Shown here piece by piece: positions 34,636-45,911 of a DNA stretch of 64,000 nucleotides. Numbering within the stretch: the first letter of the stretch is position 1; each line of letters starts with the position of its first letter. Under the pieces are notes generated by a model. It made no database searches, was not told the DNA's origin, and worked only from the letters and a program-made list of their open reading frames with translations. The stretch covers positions 1,240,001 to 1,304,000 of the forward strand of contig NW_004457695.1 of the NCBI RefSeq assembly GCF_000203815.1, read 5' to 3'. The translations under genes were made by a program, and so were the position numbers. The stretch is from Cavenderia fasciculata (Eukaryota > Evosea > Eumycetozoa > Acytosteliales > Cavenderiaceae).

Positions 34636-37068
34636 TTAATCGTTATTTTGAATGGTTTCATCAAATGATTGAGCTAAATGAATTAATGGAATGGAAATAT
34701 TGAAATTTGATTAATAAACTGATCAGGGAGATTGGTTTTTTTTAAAGAGAGAACTTACCCAAAAAGGAATCATCAGTATACAATTCTGAAAAACCTTCCG
34801 ATTCAATGACACTATCAAAGTAATAATTAGAGTCTGTGACCGTAGATTGATCAAATAAGCTGTCGGTAAAAGTGTAAGGGTTGACCTGCTTGATTGGGGA
34901 ATTAAACATGGCTTTACTTGGTGTAAATGGTTGATGTTGATTGTTCATTATATATTTCAATGGTGATTGGAAGTTTGTTGTTGTGGTTGTTGTCGTTGTT
35001 GGTTGATTAGTATGATTATGGTTATGATTATGATTATTGGGTGTAGGATTTGTTGAATTAGATTGAGATGTAATATTTAAAGATGTTTGTTGGTGTTGTT
35101 GGTGTTGATTAGTAGTCGTAGTAGTGGTAGTATTTGGTGGAGGTGTTGTAGATGATGATGAAGATGAATTACCCTGTTGTTGGTGTTGTTGTTGTTGTTG
35201 TTGTTGAATATCAGCAAAAGGTGAATAGGATATAATGGTTGAGGGTGGTTCCCAGTAAGTCGTGTTGTTTGAAAATTGTACATTTGGATTTGGATTAATT
35301 GCAGCCGTTGTCTCTGATGACTGTGCACCAATGATATTATTATGATTATGATTATGATTATTTTGATTGGTGTTGTTTTCATGATGATGATGATGATGAT
35401 GATTACTATTTCGAATAGGAGAGGGTGGTGCAATGGGACCACCATTGGCAGTATTACCAAAATCAATACTATTGTCCATTGCATTGACCACTTGATTCAC
35501 TTGGTTCATGCTGATACTATTGTTGGTGTTGTTGCTCGTATCTTCATCGGTCATTGATGACCCGTTGGACGAGTCGGCCGGTGGTTGTTGACTCAGCAAA
35601 AACACATCGACCGGCATGCCAAGTTCATTGTTTAGATATATCTGGTACCTTCTATTAGGCGGTTCCATTCCTTCGTCTGGATCAGGCACCTCCAACTTTG
35701 TTCCAGATGGTGCTTTAATTGCTATCAATGTATCGTTTTTTATACCTTCAATCTCTCTAAGGTCATTATATGTTACAAAAAAAAGTCTAAAAAATAAATA
35801 AATAAAAGTAATTAATTCATTATCCAACAACTATTATCATTATTGATTGTATATATTTAATACATACCCACAAGATGTTGCTTCTTGTAATAAATGTTGA
35901 ATATTCTTTTGGGTATGTCTATAGTGAAGATCAATACTCTCCTCTTTTTCAGTCATTTTCAAAATCTCTGTTCTTAAAACATCACTATGTGCTGCTGATG
36001 TTGACGTCGTAGATGTTGTAGAGGTGGTTGATGTTGACCTATTATTATTATTATTATTTTTGTTATTATTATTATTTGAATCTTGTTTTTGTAAATTTGA
36101 TCTAGTTGTTTGAATTGGGGAATCAACACCTCTCCATTGTACTTGATTCTTTGAACATTTTTCAATCAATCCAACACCTTCCAAAACACAAGTGACATCA
36201 TAAATTCTACGTTTAGTGATTTCAATCTTTTCAGCTGCCACCTTTAGATCCAATATACAATCTGGTGCTTGTTCAACCAAATCAATAAACTTTCTTGTCA
36301 ATTGTACAAGTGAATTATCAAATCTATTTGATGGTTTTTCTTTTAAAAATAAAAAGAAAAAAGAAAAAAGAAAGAATATTTTAATAAATCAATCTTATAA
36401 CCAACTCTATCTAGTTTGTTAGTTTACATACTTCTAACAGATGATGATGAAGATTGTTCATAATTTTCATCTTCAGTATCATCATCTTCATCATTGTCTT
36501 GTTGTGATTGTGAAGAGGATGGGGTTGGAGTTGGAGGGGGGGAGGAGCTGCATTTTTCTTTGATGCTCTAGTCTTGGGGGCTGCTGGTGCTGCAGGTTTG
36601 GCAACCCGCTTTCTCTTTTTTGGTTTTCCATTCTCTGTCAATTCTTCGTGCCCCGATTCGTCATCGATAGCCGGTCCACTCCCACCATTGAGTTCCTGTG
36701 ATGAATGTGGGGTTGTTGACATTGACGATGCTCGACTAGATGATCCACTCATCTCTCTGAGCTGTAACAACCCCATTTGTATTTTCTTGTCGGTTCCATT
36801 CCCCCCACCACCACCAATACCAATATTGTTGTTTGGGTTTGGTATTGGTGGTGGTCCAGCTGCAGATGCCACCGCTGGCGTAATACTACCGCTTGCTTGA
36901 CTCCCATTCAACGAGGCCAATGATTGTATTTGGTCCATAATAAAACTGGACCCAGGTTGTAGTACTCGATTTCCATTGGTATTGGCGTGGTTGTTTCCGT
37001 TTCCATTACCCGTTCCACCACTAGTCGTTACACCTCCTCCACCTAATATACCATAAATGTCTGTATTA

Positions 37069-37129
<61 letters not shown>

Positions 37130-37538
37130 GCTGAGGTGGTAATAATTGGGGAGGTGGCAAGGAGACACCATTGGCACCGCCATTGGTTCCATTAACAAAA
37201 GGTAATGGTCTATTATTGTAATATTGCACCTCTTGGTATGGAACTGGTGGTGGTTGTTGTTGTTGCTGCAACTGATGTAATAGTTGTTGTTGCTTGGTTG
37301 CACTTCTCGTGATTGGGTGTTGGTGAGGTTGAGTGAATTGTTGTGGAGGATGACCTTGAGGTTGTTGTTGTTGTTGTTGGATCTGTTGTTGTTGGTATTC
37401 CATTGGTGTTGGCATCATTTGTTGATTCGGATGATACTCTATTCCATTCTGAATGCCACCGCCATTGGCCGCGACCAAGGTGTTATTTGCAGCAGCAGGT
37501 GGCGGTGCAGTTTTCTTTGGTCTTCCTCTTGGAGGCAT
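34636..37538 (-). CDS. e2f: E2F-family transcription factor, with one homopolymer frameshift
   Basis: Exons 37538-36432, 36339-35868, 35786-34759 and 34673-34636 give about 881 residues. The N-terminus has an AT-hook-like RGRPKK, then Q/G/N-rich sequence and a basic stretch KPKKRKRVAK. Exon 2 carries the winged-helix E2F domain (LTRKFIDLVEQAPDCILDL, then ITKRRIYDVTCVLEGVGLI with the RRIYD signature). Exon 3 begins with the marked box (FVTYNDLREIEGI, then IKAPSGTKLEVPDPDE). The short last exon (DETIQNND) restores a proper end. In exon 1 the frame breaks at a run of seven C (plus strand G 36536-36542); one extra C would join the frame to an acidic/Ser-rich stretch leading into the splice site. 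E2F with DP controls cell-cycle and developmental genes. Confidence 0.9.
37070..37131 (-). repeat. CAA/TTG repeat coding poly-Q
   Basis: An uninterrupted glutamine-coding run of about 62 bases in the low-complexity N-terminal region of the E2F protein. Confidence 0.9.
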
Positions 37539-39226
37539 TTATATATATAGTTGATTTAAACGACAATGACGACGTTGACAATGACGATCGATAAAGTTGG
37601 TTTGTTTTGTTTGTATTATTGATCTTGGTTTTTTAATTCGTCATGTTCTATGTATCAGCTGATTGGAATTTTCTTGTTGAATAGATTGATAGATTGATAG
37701 ATATATGTATATGTCTCTGGATCAATAAATAAATAATAAATAAATAATTGGTTGATTGGTTTGATGATTCTTTCTCTTTCTCTTCTCTATCTATATTTAT
37801 GAATGGAATGGAATGGAATATATATTAATCATCAAGTTCAAGTTATAATATTAATTAATATAATAAATATATATTTGATTGTATTTATATAATCAACAAC
37901 CATAGACAGACCACCACTAATAAACAACAATACTACTACTACTACTACTACTGCCACTACTACTATTCCAACACAACATAGTTCCCACCCAAATTTTCAA
38001 AAGGTTCTGCTCTGGTTGGTTCTTGTTCCTGAGATATTAAATATTGCTCATCCCATTTATTCCGTCCTATCCCATCCTTGCTTGCTTGCTTGCTTGCTTG
38101 TATCAAAGTCATTGTCGAGAAATGAACAACACCAAACAAACAACCCTAACTAGCAACCACTCAAAGTCGAAGGTGCCAACAACAAATTGAAGCAGACAAC
38201 ACCAGCTGCAATGTGTTTGGGGGGGTGTATTGTCTATTCAATTCAATTGACAATAAAAGAACACATTAATCTCTGTCTGCTGATGCAGCTCTTGGATGTA
38301 GATTGAACTGAACTAATCGAATTCTATTCTATTACATCATCCTATTTGTTTGAACCAACCAGTTGAGATGGTGGCTGGATTAGGAATAGAGTCTATGATT
38401 CTTTCAAAGAGGTAGGTATATAGTGTAGTAGTGAAATGCAGACTTAATCCAAATGGTATAAGATACAATATATTGTGAAAAAAAAATTAGAACTATCCTC
38501 TCTATCTTGTCTTCCTCCTCTTCAGTCTTTCTTCCTTCCTGCTCATTTTCTTTTCTATCATATGATGAAAAGAGGAAGACAAAGGATCCTATATCATGTG
38601 AACAACAACATGTAGATGTAGTATAGTGAGTGCCGAAACAACAATAATAGTTATTTTTTTCGTTCTGTTGTTTGTTTGCTGTTTGCTGTATGCAGGAAGG
38701 AGGGTTGTTGCTCTTGTGAGATGACAATGTTGTGTGTTGCTAGTGCAGAGGTGGGTAGTAGTAGGTATAGTAGTCGGGGACAACAACACAATATATGAGA
38801 TAGATAAGAGGGATACGTACGTCTAGTAGTCTCTATTTCAACAAACGATACAATAAAAAAAAAAAGGAGGGAAAAAAACTTTTGAACAACCTCTTTCTCC
38901 CTCCCCTTTTTCGATAAATATTTTATTCTTTTATTTCCAATTGGCACGTGTACCCATTCCATCAATTGGATGAATGAATGAATGAATGAATGAATGAATG
39001 GAAGGATACCTTTCCCAAAAGTAGTAAGATTAGATTAATATTTAGATAAATCAATCTATTAATTATCATCTGATAATTTGGGTTGATAATAATTTGATTA
39101 TTATTAATATTGTATGATATATATATATCATATTTATTTGGACTTTTTTAGTAGAGTTGGAGTTGGAGTTGGAGTTGGAGAGGAGAGGAGAGGATTTTGA
39201 TGTGTGTTTTATTAGATTTTAAATCA
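37539..39226. other. Long intergenic region with microsatellites
   Basis: About 1.7 kb upstream of E2F and downstream of the BORCS6-like gene. It holds tetranucleotide repeats (CTTG at 38080-38100; TGAA at 38970-39000), an ACT repeat near 37932-37972 and a GTTGGA hexamer repeat at 39155-39180. Reading frames at 38404-38965 (minus) are low-complexity and lack codon bias. A short G-run at 38219-38226 is present. I see no gene; the length fits a complex promoter for the E2F gene. Confidence 0.5.
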
Positions 39227-40751
39227 CTACCTGGGATTATTATCTAATTGTTTGACTGCAGAATGTACGATGGTATCGAATTTATCTACACATTCTCGGA
39301 TGAGTTTGATTTTTAGTTGAAGTTGGACCAATATCTTGGTTTGGTCATTTAATTCTGTACATTTGTTGATTAGACCATTGACACTATTGATACTGTCATG
39401 TACCGATAGACATGTCATTTCATTTGACATTTTGAATGTATTAAATAATTCTACTGACATTCTTGACATCTAAATAAACAAAAAGAATAATATTAATATT
39501 AATAAGGATCCAGGTTCCAATTTGATTTGATTTGATTTTAATCATGTGTATTACCAATAATAAACTATAATTTAAATTTCTTGTAAGAGATACAACTGAT
39601 TCTGCACATCTAATGGCATCTGTTTCAATTGATTTCAAAGTTGCAAATCCAACATTTGATAAATATGGAATATCTTGATGTTCAAAATACAATATATGTG
39701 ATGGATCATTAATATTTGATGGTTGTTGAGATTGTTGTTGTTGTTGATTTCTTTTTTCAATCTCTTTTTCATCATCTTGTAATCTTTGTTTTTCTTTTAA
39801 TTGTTCTTTTTCTTGTTCTTCTTTTTCTTCTTGTTCTTTTAAATCAGATGATGATGGATCCTTTTGTTGTTGTTGTTGATGTTTTAATGATACAATTGGA
39901 ATTGATTTAAATTCAGTTGAAGGAGATGTTGGTAAAGATGATGATGATAGGGAGGGAGATGATTTTTGTGGAGTTGAAAGTTGTTCATGGTGTTGTTGTA
40001 GACTTGACAATGACACTGGAGAAGATAGAAAATTGGGGGATGATGTAAATGGTGATTGAGAGGGAGACACTACTGCAGACGATGAGTTACTGCCAGAGAG
40101 CGATGACGGAGACGACAAGATATTGTTGACGTCCGAGATAAGGTTTTGATACTGATCATGATATTTTTTCATCTGTTCTGCCAACATGTCTTTCTTTCTC
40201 TGATTCCTTTGGTGTTGTCGTTGTTGACGAGCCAATAACTCTTCCTCTGTCATTTCCTGTTCCAATAAACTGCCATATTCATCTTGGTTGGTACCGCCAT
40301 TTGCTTGGTCTTGTCCATTGGCTGAATCTAGTGTAGGCGATGAATACTTTTTGTGATAGTGACCCATCATCTCTGCCAATCTATCCTCCCTCTCTTTTTG
40401 TTTCTTGTCTTTAACCTTTTTAAGTGTCTTGTCAATATCGATAAATGAGTTGTTGTCTCCTCCTCCACCACCACTTGTCCCTACCTGTTGTTGTTGTTGA
40501 ACATCAGTAATAGTAGTAGTACCATCTGAACCACCCTGTTGTTGATCATTTGGTGTTGCAGTGTATGTAGTCGTTGTTGGTTTAGATTCATCTTTGTTGA
40601 TTGACATTGTCGTCGTAGTCGTCGTCGATGTAGTTGTAGTTGATGTTGTCGATGATGCTATCTCCTCATCATCCTCATTCTTTTTAATATCTTGATTGGT
40701 ATCTTCTATCTGTTGGTGTTGTTGTTGATTGTCTTGACTATTTGTATTCAT
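39227..40751 (-). CDS. BORCS6 (lyspersin)-like subunit of the lysosome-positioning complex BORC
   Basis: Exons 40751-39555 and 39469-39227 give 479 residues. About 360 residues are low-complexity (Q, T, S, E/K) with helical Lys/Arg/Glu patches. The conserved part is C-terminal and spans the intron: LKSIETDAIRCAESVVSLTR, NLNYSLLL, then MSRMSVELFNTFK, then INKCTELNDQTKILVQL and IRECVDKFDTIV. This matches the layout of the BORCS6 coiled-coil domain (a helical pair with MS..TVE.Y and C.ELN). BORC couples lysosomes to kinesin through the small GTPase ARL8. Only the C-terminal 130 residues support the name. Confidence 0.65.
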
Positions 40752-41011
40752 TCATAAATCTCTATATATATCTATCAATGAATCTCCTGAATTGTCTCTC
40801 GAATGATGATAACTAACAAACAAACAAACTCACTTTGAAATAATGTCTCCTACACAACCAATTAAAATTTTTAATCAACCATCAGCTGCAACAACAAGCA
40901 AAAGTTTCGGAGTTTTCTAAAACCCCGGCAAACCCGGGAATTAATCCATCAATATATTAAGTATTATACTTATTTATTAATATATTTTATAATATATTTT
41001 ATAATATATGT

Positions 41012-42151
41012 CTATAGTATGGAGGTATAGTATCGATACATATTAAAATAAATATCATCTATGAAATGGTAATTACGAAGGAATAAATAGAATAAACCTC
41101 CATAAAGGGCACCACCAAGATGAGCAGAATGACCAACTTTATAAGTACGTTGATCCCTGTTGTATTCCTTGTAGGCTTCATATGCCAAATACCCAGCAAC
41201 ATATAACCATGCAGATACAGGGACTATACCAAGGAATATAATCGTACCCTTTGGCCATAGAGTAGCAAATGCTACAATCATACCACTAATAGCACCGGAT
41301 GCACCTAGTCCATAGGCTATATTACGACGCCATCTATCCCTTTGCACTGCTATTTTCTCTAATACAAGATAGACAAGACTTGAAAATACAGCTGCTCCAA
41401 AATACAATGACACAAATAATGGTGTTCCAAGAGCATTTATCATTAGTGGTCCAAAAGCATTCAAAGAATACATATTAGACTTTGAAAGAGAGAGAGTATA
41501 AATAAGTATATAGTATCGATGGAAGTATCTCCTTCAATTTTAAACATACGCATAAATGACCCAAATCCTTGTGAGAGAACGCAGCAGTAAGCAATGTATA
41601 TGGTCTTTCTTCTAAGTTTCTAGGCGATAGAGTAAAGTTTTCGAGCATTTCAGTGGTACCGCTCTTCGATTGTCCTTTGACATTCCATAAAAGGAATACA
41701 CCAACATTCACTGCAATGATGGCATACACTAATCCTGCTCCACTACTTGATCGGTATTGTCCACTATATCCACCACTATTGCCACTTTAAAGAGTCTACG
41801 TTTTTGTAGTGATGTTGATGATTGTGATGAAGATGAAGATAATAATGAGGAGATTGAAGTAGATGAAGAAGAGGAAGATAAAAGAGTTGATTTATTCAAA
41901 CCTGAAAAGATTAGTCGTTTATCCTTTCTCGTTAACCATGATGTTGTTGGTGTTGATGATGATGGCAATTGATGACTATTATAAACACTATTACTATTAT
42001 AAAGGTTATGGTTCCCAACAACATCAACAACATTAACACCTTGTTGCTTAACAATTGGGTTTGAAATGATCGATGAGATTGGTTTGAAACCAACAAATTT
42101 GTTAAGAGTATTCATATTAATACTACTCTTTACTATTCTGAATACATTCAT
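41012..42151 (-). CDS. Mitochondrial rhomboid protease, copy 1, frameshifted
   Basis: Exon 1 is 42151-41550 and exon 2 is 41479-41012. The Ser/Thr-rich N-terminus (FRIVKSSINMNTLNKFVGFK) looks like a mitochondrial presequence. The membrane part includes VYAIIAVNVGVFLLW, YTLLTAAFSHKDLGHL, the catalytic-serine box GLGASGAISG and the catalytic-histidine helix HSAHLGGALYGGLF, so both dyad residues are kept. Near 41787 the frame breaks after QKRRLF; one missing base explains it by comparison with copy 2. The gene is either a sequence error or a recent pseudogene; the intact catalytic exon favours the first. The start codon sits directly behind a (GA)n tract in its leader. PARL/Pcp1-type rhomboids cleave inner-membrane proteins. 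Confidence 0.7.
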
Positions 42152-42539
42152 CCTCTCTCTCTCTCTCTCTCTCTCTCTAATTTAAATCGATCGATATGAT
42201 ATACACTGCATAATCATTCTTCTTTGTGTATTTTGTTGTTGTTTTGTACAACAATGAGGATTTGAACTGAAACCTCATAAATTTTTGGCTTAACTTCAAA
42301 GCACAATAACAATTTCATCTCCCTTATTATTGATGCATTTATTGAAGGCATGGTTGATATGGCATGTGCACATCTATCTGCATTGGAAACTAAAAGGATG
42401 GGACAGTCCAATATTAGACATTATTTTAAAATAAGAGTTTATTAAAAGTATAATCAACCAATCTATTATATATTAATTTATTTGATAATATAGATTGGTA
42501 TATACCTATATAATATTATATAGGATAGTATCTATTATA
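42152..42539. other. Spacer between tandem rhomboid copies, with a CT/GA microsatellite
   Basis: A (CT)13 run at 42153-42178 abuts the start codon of copy 1 on the minus strand. The rest includes a 65-codon minus-strand frame (42411-42214, with ADRCAHAISTMPSINASI) that looks somewhat protein-like but has no partner exon and no recognisable family. A small hairpin (GAGG...CCTC, 42255-42275) lies inside it. Confidence 0.4.
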
Positions 42540-43648
42540 TTATAATAATTTTTTACGAAGGAATAAATAGAATAAACCTCCATAAAGGGCACCACCAAGA
42601 TGAGCAGAATGAGCGACTTTGGAGGTATGTTGATTTTTATAGTATTCCTTGTAGGCGTCATAAGCCAAATACCCTCCAACAAGTAACCATGCTGGTGCAG
42701 GGACTATACCATAGATCATAAATGTAGCCTTTGGCCATAGGGCTGCAAATGTTACCATGACACCACTAATAGCACCAGATGCACCTAATCCATAGGTTGG
42801 ACGATGCCATCTATCCTTTTCCATTGCTCTTTTCTCCAAACCAACATAGACAAGACTTGAAAATGCAGCTGCTCCAAAATACAATGATACAAACAATGGT
42901 GTTCCAATAGCCATTATCATTTGTGGTCCAATAAAATATAATGATAACATATTTACCTAAACCAAAAAAAGTAATATGAGTAAGTACAAGTCAAGTCAAG
43001 GTGTATATAGGTGATTATTTAAGTTTGACATACGAATAAATGACCCAAATCCTTATGAGAAAATGCAGCAGTCAGTAATGTATATGGTCTTTCTTCAAAG
43101 TTTCTAGGTGATAGAGTAAACTTTTGGTACATTTCAGTGATACCGCTCCTAGATTGTTCATTGAGACCCCATAAAAGGAATACACCAACATTGACTGCCA
43201 TGATGACATACACTAGTCCTGCTCCACTACTTGAGCTGTATTGACTGTATCCACTATTACCGCTACCACCACTTTGATTAAAGAATCTACGTTTTTGTAT
43301 TGATGTTGTTGATGATTGTGATGAAGAAGATAATAATGATGAGATTGAAGTATATGAAGAAGAGGTAGATAATGTCGTTGTAGTTGATGATTTATTTAAA
43401 CCCGAAAAGATTAGTCGTTTATCCTTTCTCGTTAGTCGATTGTACCATGATGTTGTTGGTGTTGATGTTGATGTTGATGGCAATTGATGACTATAAACAC
43501 TATTACTATTATAAAGGTTATGGCTACCAAACTGAGACTGCTGCTGCTTAGCACTGATCGATGAGATGATTGGTTTGAAATCCAATTTGTTGAGAGTAGT
43601 ATTCATATTGATACTACTCTTTACTATTCTGCTGAATACATTATTCAT
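42540..43648 (-). CDS. Mitochondrial rhomboid protease, copy 2, intact
   Basis: Exons 43648-43034 and 42956-42540 give 343 residues, in phase with the same intron position as copy 1. Features match copy 1: a presequence-like N-terminus (IVKSSINMNTTLNKLDFK), a Ser-rich linker, VYVIMAVNVGVFLLW, YTLLTAAFSHKDLGHL, the GLGASGAISG serine box and the HSAHLGGALYGGLF histidine helix. It arose with copy 1 by tandem duplication; divergence is highest in the Ser-rich linker and in the extreme C-terminus, where copy 1 carries 13 extra residues. It probably acts in the inner mitochondrial membrane; the substrate is not evident. Confidence 0.88.
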
Positions 43649-43850
43649 TCTGAATGTAATATGTTGAAATAAATAATCAATGATTCAACTCATTCTACTC
43701 TGTGTTAGTTTTGATCAATGACTGGAATGAAACATCACCATTTTTCATCTTTGCGTGAGTTCATGTAATAATAAAGATAATAATAATAAAGAAGAATAAA
43801 TTCTATAAGTAAATCTATTTATTTATTAATTATTTATTTATTATTTAACA

Positions 43851-45558
43851 TTATTTCTTTTGAAAATGTTTATAATAACAACCAACACAAACATCATAGT
43901 TGTTTGGAGAATGATAAAAGGTGATTTCAGTGGCACCGTATCTAGAACGACATACATCACAAATCCATTCACTGTGTTCATAGACTTCGAATGGACTGTT
44001 GACCTTGTGTAGTGGTTGTCCGTGTGATGGAACATTGATGGTGACTGGAAGATCCTTGGTAGCATTGTAGGTCGAAATGGTTGGAGCAGTGGTAGTGACA
44101 GTATTGGCTGTCGACGATGATGGTGCTCTGAAAAAATTGCCAAATAGGCTTGTGGTTGGAGCAGTGGTAGGAGCTGGCTTTGGTGGTGGTGGTGGTGCAA
44201 CAACAGCTGGTTGTTTGGTAGCAAACATTGAAGTGAATAATCCTGTCTTGTTATTGTTATTGATTGGTTCCTTGTTATAACATTTGCTACAAATATCAAA
44301 ATTGGCTAAGATTAATTAATTAATTAATTAGTAATTTGCTCGGTCATCTGTAATATATTATTATATTATACATACCACATATAGTACAATGATAAACGAC
44401 ACCCTTTACGTTTGACAAACATTTATCACATCTGGCTTCTGGTCCACCATATAAATCAACACAGGCCATTGCGTACAATGGGTGTGCATGAAGTGATGGA
44501 ATGTTGTGTGGTTCCAATGGAAGCATAATTGGATTGGTCTTTGTACCACTCTTTTCGATACATGAACGACATAGATCGAAATTACCACATGAAGAACAAT
44601 GGAATTGTTCACTAGTTCCGTAACCCTTTGAACAATAATCACAAAGCCATGTTGGAACACCCTTGTTTGATTGATAAATGTCCAATGGATTGACTTTGGT
44701 CAATACGTGAGGGTGTGGACGAGCAGCTCCCAGATTGGCAACAGGTTGTTGTGGCTGTGGCAATCTAACGTTGGGTGGGGAGATGGGAGGAGTACCCAAT
44801 ATTTGAGAAACACCTTGATTCAACTTGGCAATGGTATCCTTGGCAGTATTCAATTCTCTTTGAATCGAGTTGTTTAAAGAATTGAATGGATTGATTATAT
44901 TGTTGTTGTTTTGTTGTTGGTTAGTAGTAGTAAATGGAGATTGGGATGAAGTGGAAGGTATATTATTTTGATGAATAGTAAAACTATTACCATTAATAGT
45001 TTGTTGTTGTGGAACCATAAATTGAGTTCGGACGACTGTTGGATTATTATTAATATGAGTATTCTTTAATAAATCACTAATATCAACAACATCTTTGTTA
45101 CTACTACTATTATTATTATTTGTTGTTGTTGTTGTTGGAATAGTGAGTGGTGGTGGTGGAGCAAAGACTGATGGTTGTTGTTGTTGTTGTTGGCTGACTA
45201 CTGGTGGTGTTGTACTCGTAGTACTGCTGCTACTATTGTCAACAGTTGACTTTCTATCTATAATTGGTGTAGTTGGTTTGGAAGATGAAATGACAGAGGA
45301 ATCATTTCCAATTTGTGATTTATTCAGCTTGATGAGTAGCTTGGTGAGAGTAGGGTCGTATCGGAGGTCTTTGGCTGAACACACCTCTCTACACATCGGA
45401 CAGTTCTTGCCCTTTTGCTCGAGCCATCCAATCACACACGACTTGTGAAAGCAATGAGAACAAGGCAAACGATGAGGTTTAGTATCGATATCATCCTCTA
45501 CCACTTCAAACACCTGCATACATATACAGCATGACAAATCATCATCGTCATCATCCAT
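43851..45558 (-). CDS. RING-type E3 ubiquitin ligase with C-terminal cysteine-rich zinc domains
   Basis: Exons 45558-44376 and 44305-43851 give 545 residues. A RING finger starts at residue 10 (CCICMQVFEVVEDD, then PCSHCFHKSCVIGWL, then CPMCREV), of the C3H2C3/RING-H2 kind. A long Q/N/S/T-rich linker follows. The C-terminal part has repeated CxxC pairs (WLCDYCSKGYG, FHCSSCGNFDLCRSC, ARCDKCLSNVKGVVYHCTIC, then WICDVCRSRYG and YDVCVGC), resembling ZZ/B-box-like zinc modules. The second exon adds a Pro/Thr-rich spacer and the last module. RING plus E2 binding implies ubiquitin transfer; substrates are unknown. It is divergent from USP48. Confidence 0.82.
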
Positions 45559-45911
45559 CTTTTTGTTTAAAAAGAAGAAGAAGAAGAGATGCTATGTATG
45601 AATGTGTGAGAGTGAGTTATAACTCTATAAATATATATAAATATATATAAATATTATCTAATATTTGTTGTGTAACTTGAATAAATGATTGTCGAATTTT
45701 CTACTCTCTGCGACAACCTCACAGTATTGAAGTTTTGAACCCAAAATTCAAGGTTTGAATAAAATAAAACTTTTTTTTAATTTATTTGGAAATAACAAAT
45801 TGAGCTCAATAATATACCCTTCATGAACATTCATATTATAATCAATAGTTTATACATTTCGTTCTTTTATATTACTACATATGTGATTATACAAACAACA
45901 AATAGAGAAAG
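45559..45911. promoter_or_regulatory. Divergent promoter between RING ligase and USP48
   Basis: A 353-base AT-rich spacer separating two divergent ubiquitin-system genes. It has TATA-like repeats (45628-45652) near the ligase start and a T-run (45771-45779). No specific factor site is recognised. Confidence 0.45.

Noticed and set aside
38404-38965. Minus-strand frames in the region upstream of E2F
   Set aside because: Low-complexity composition, no codon bias, no splice partners and no similarity that I recognise.
42255-42275. Possible tRNA T-arm (GAGGATTTGAACTGAAACCTC)
   Set aside because: The arms do not fold into a five-base T-stem with a seven-base loop, and there is no matching acceptor or anticodon arm nearby.
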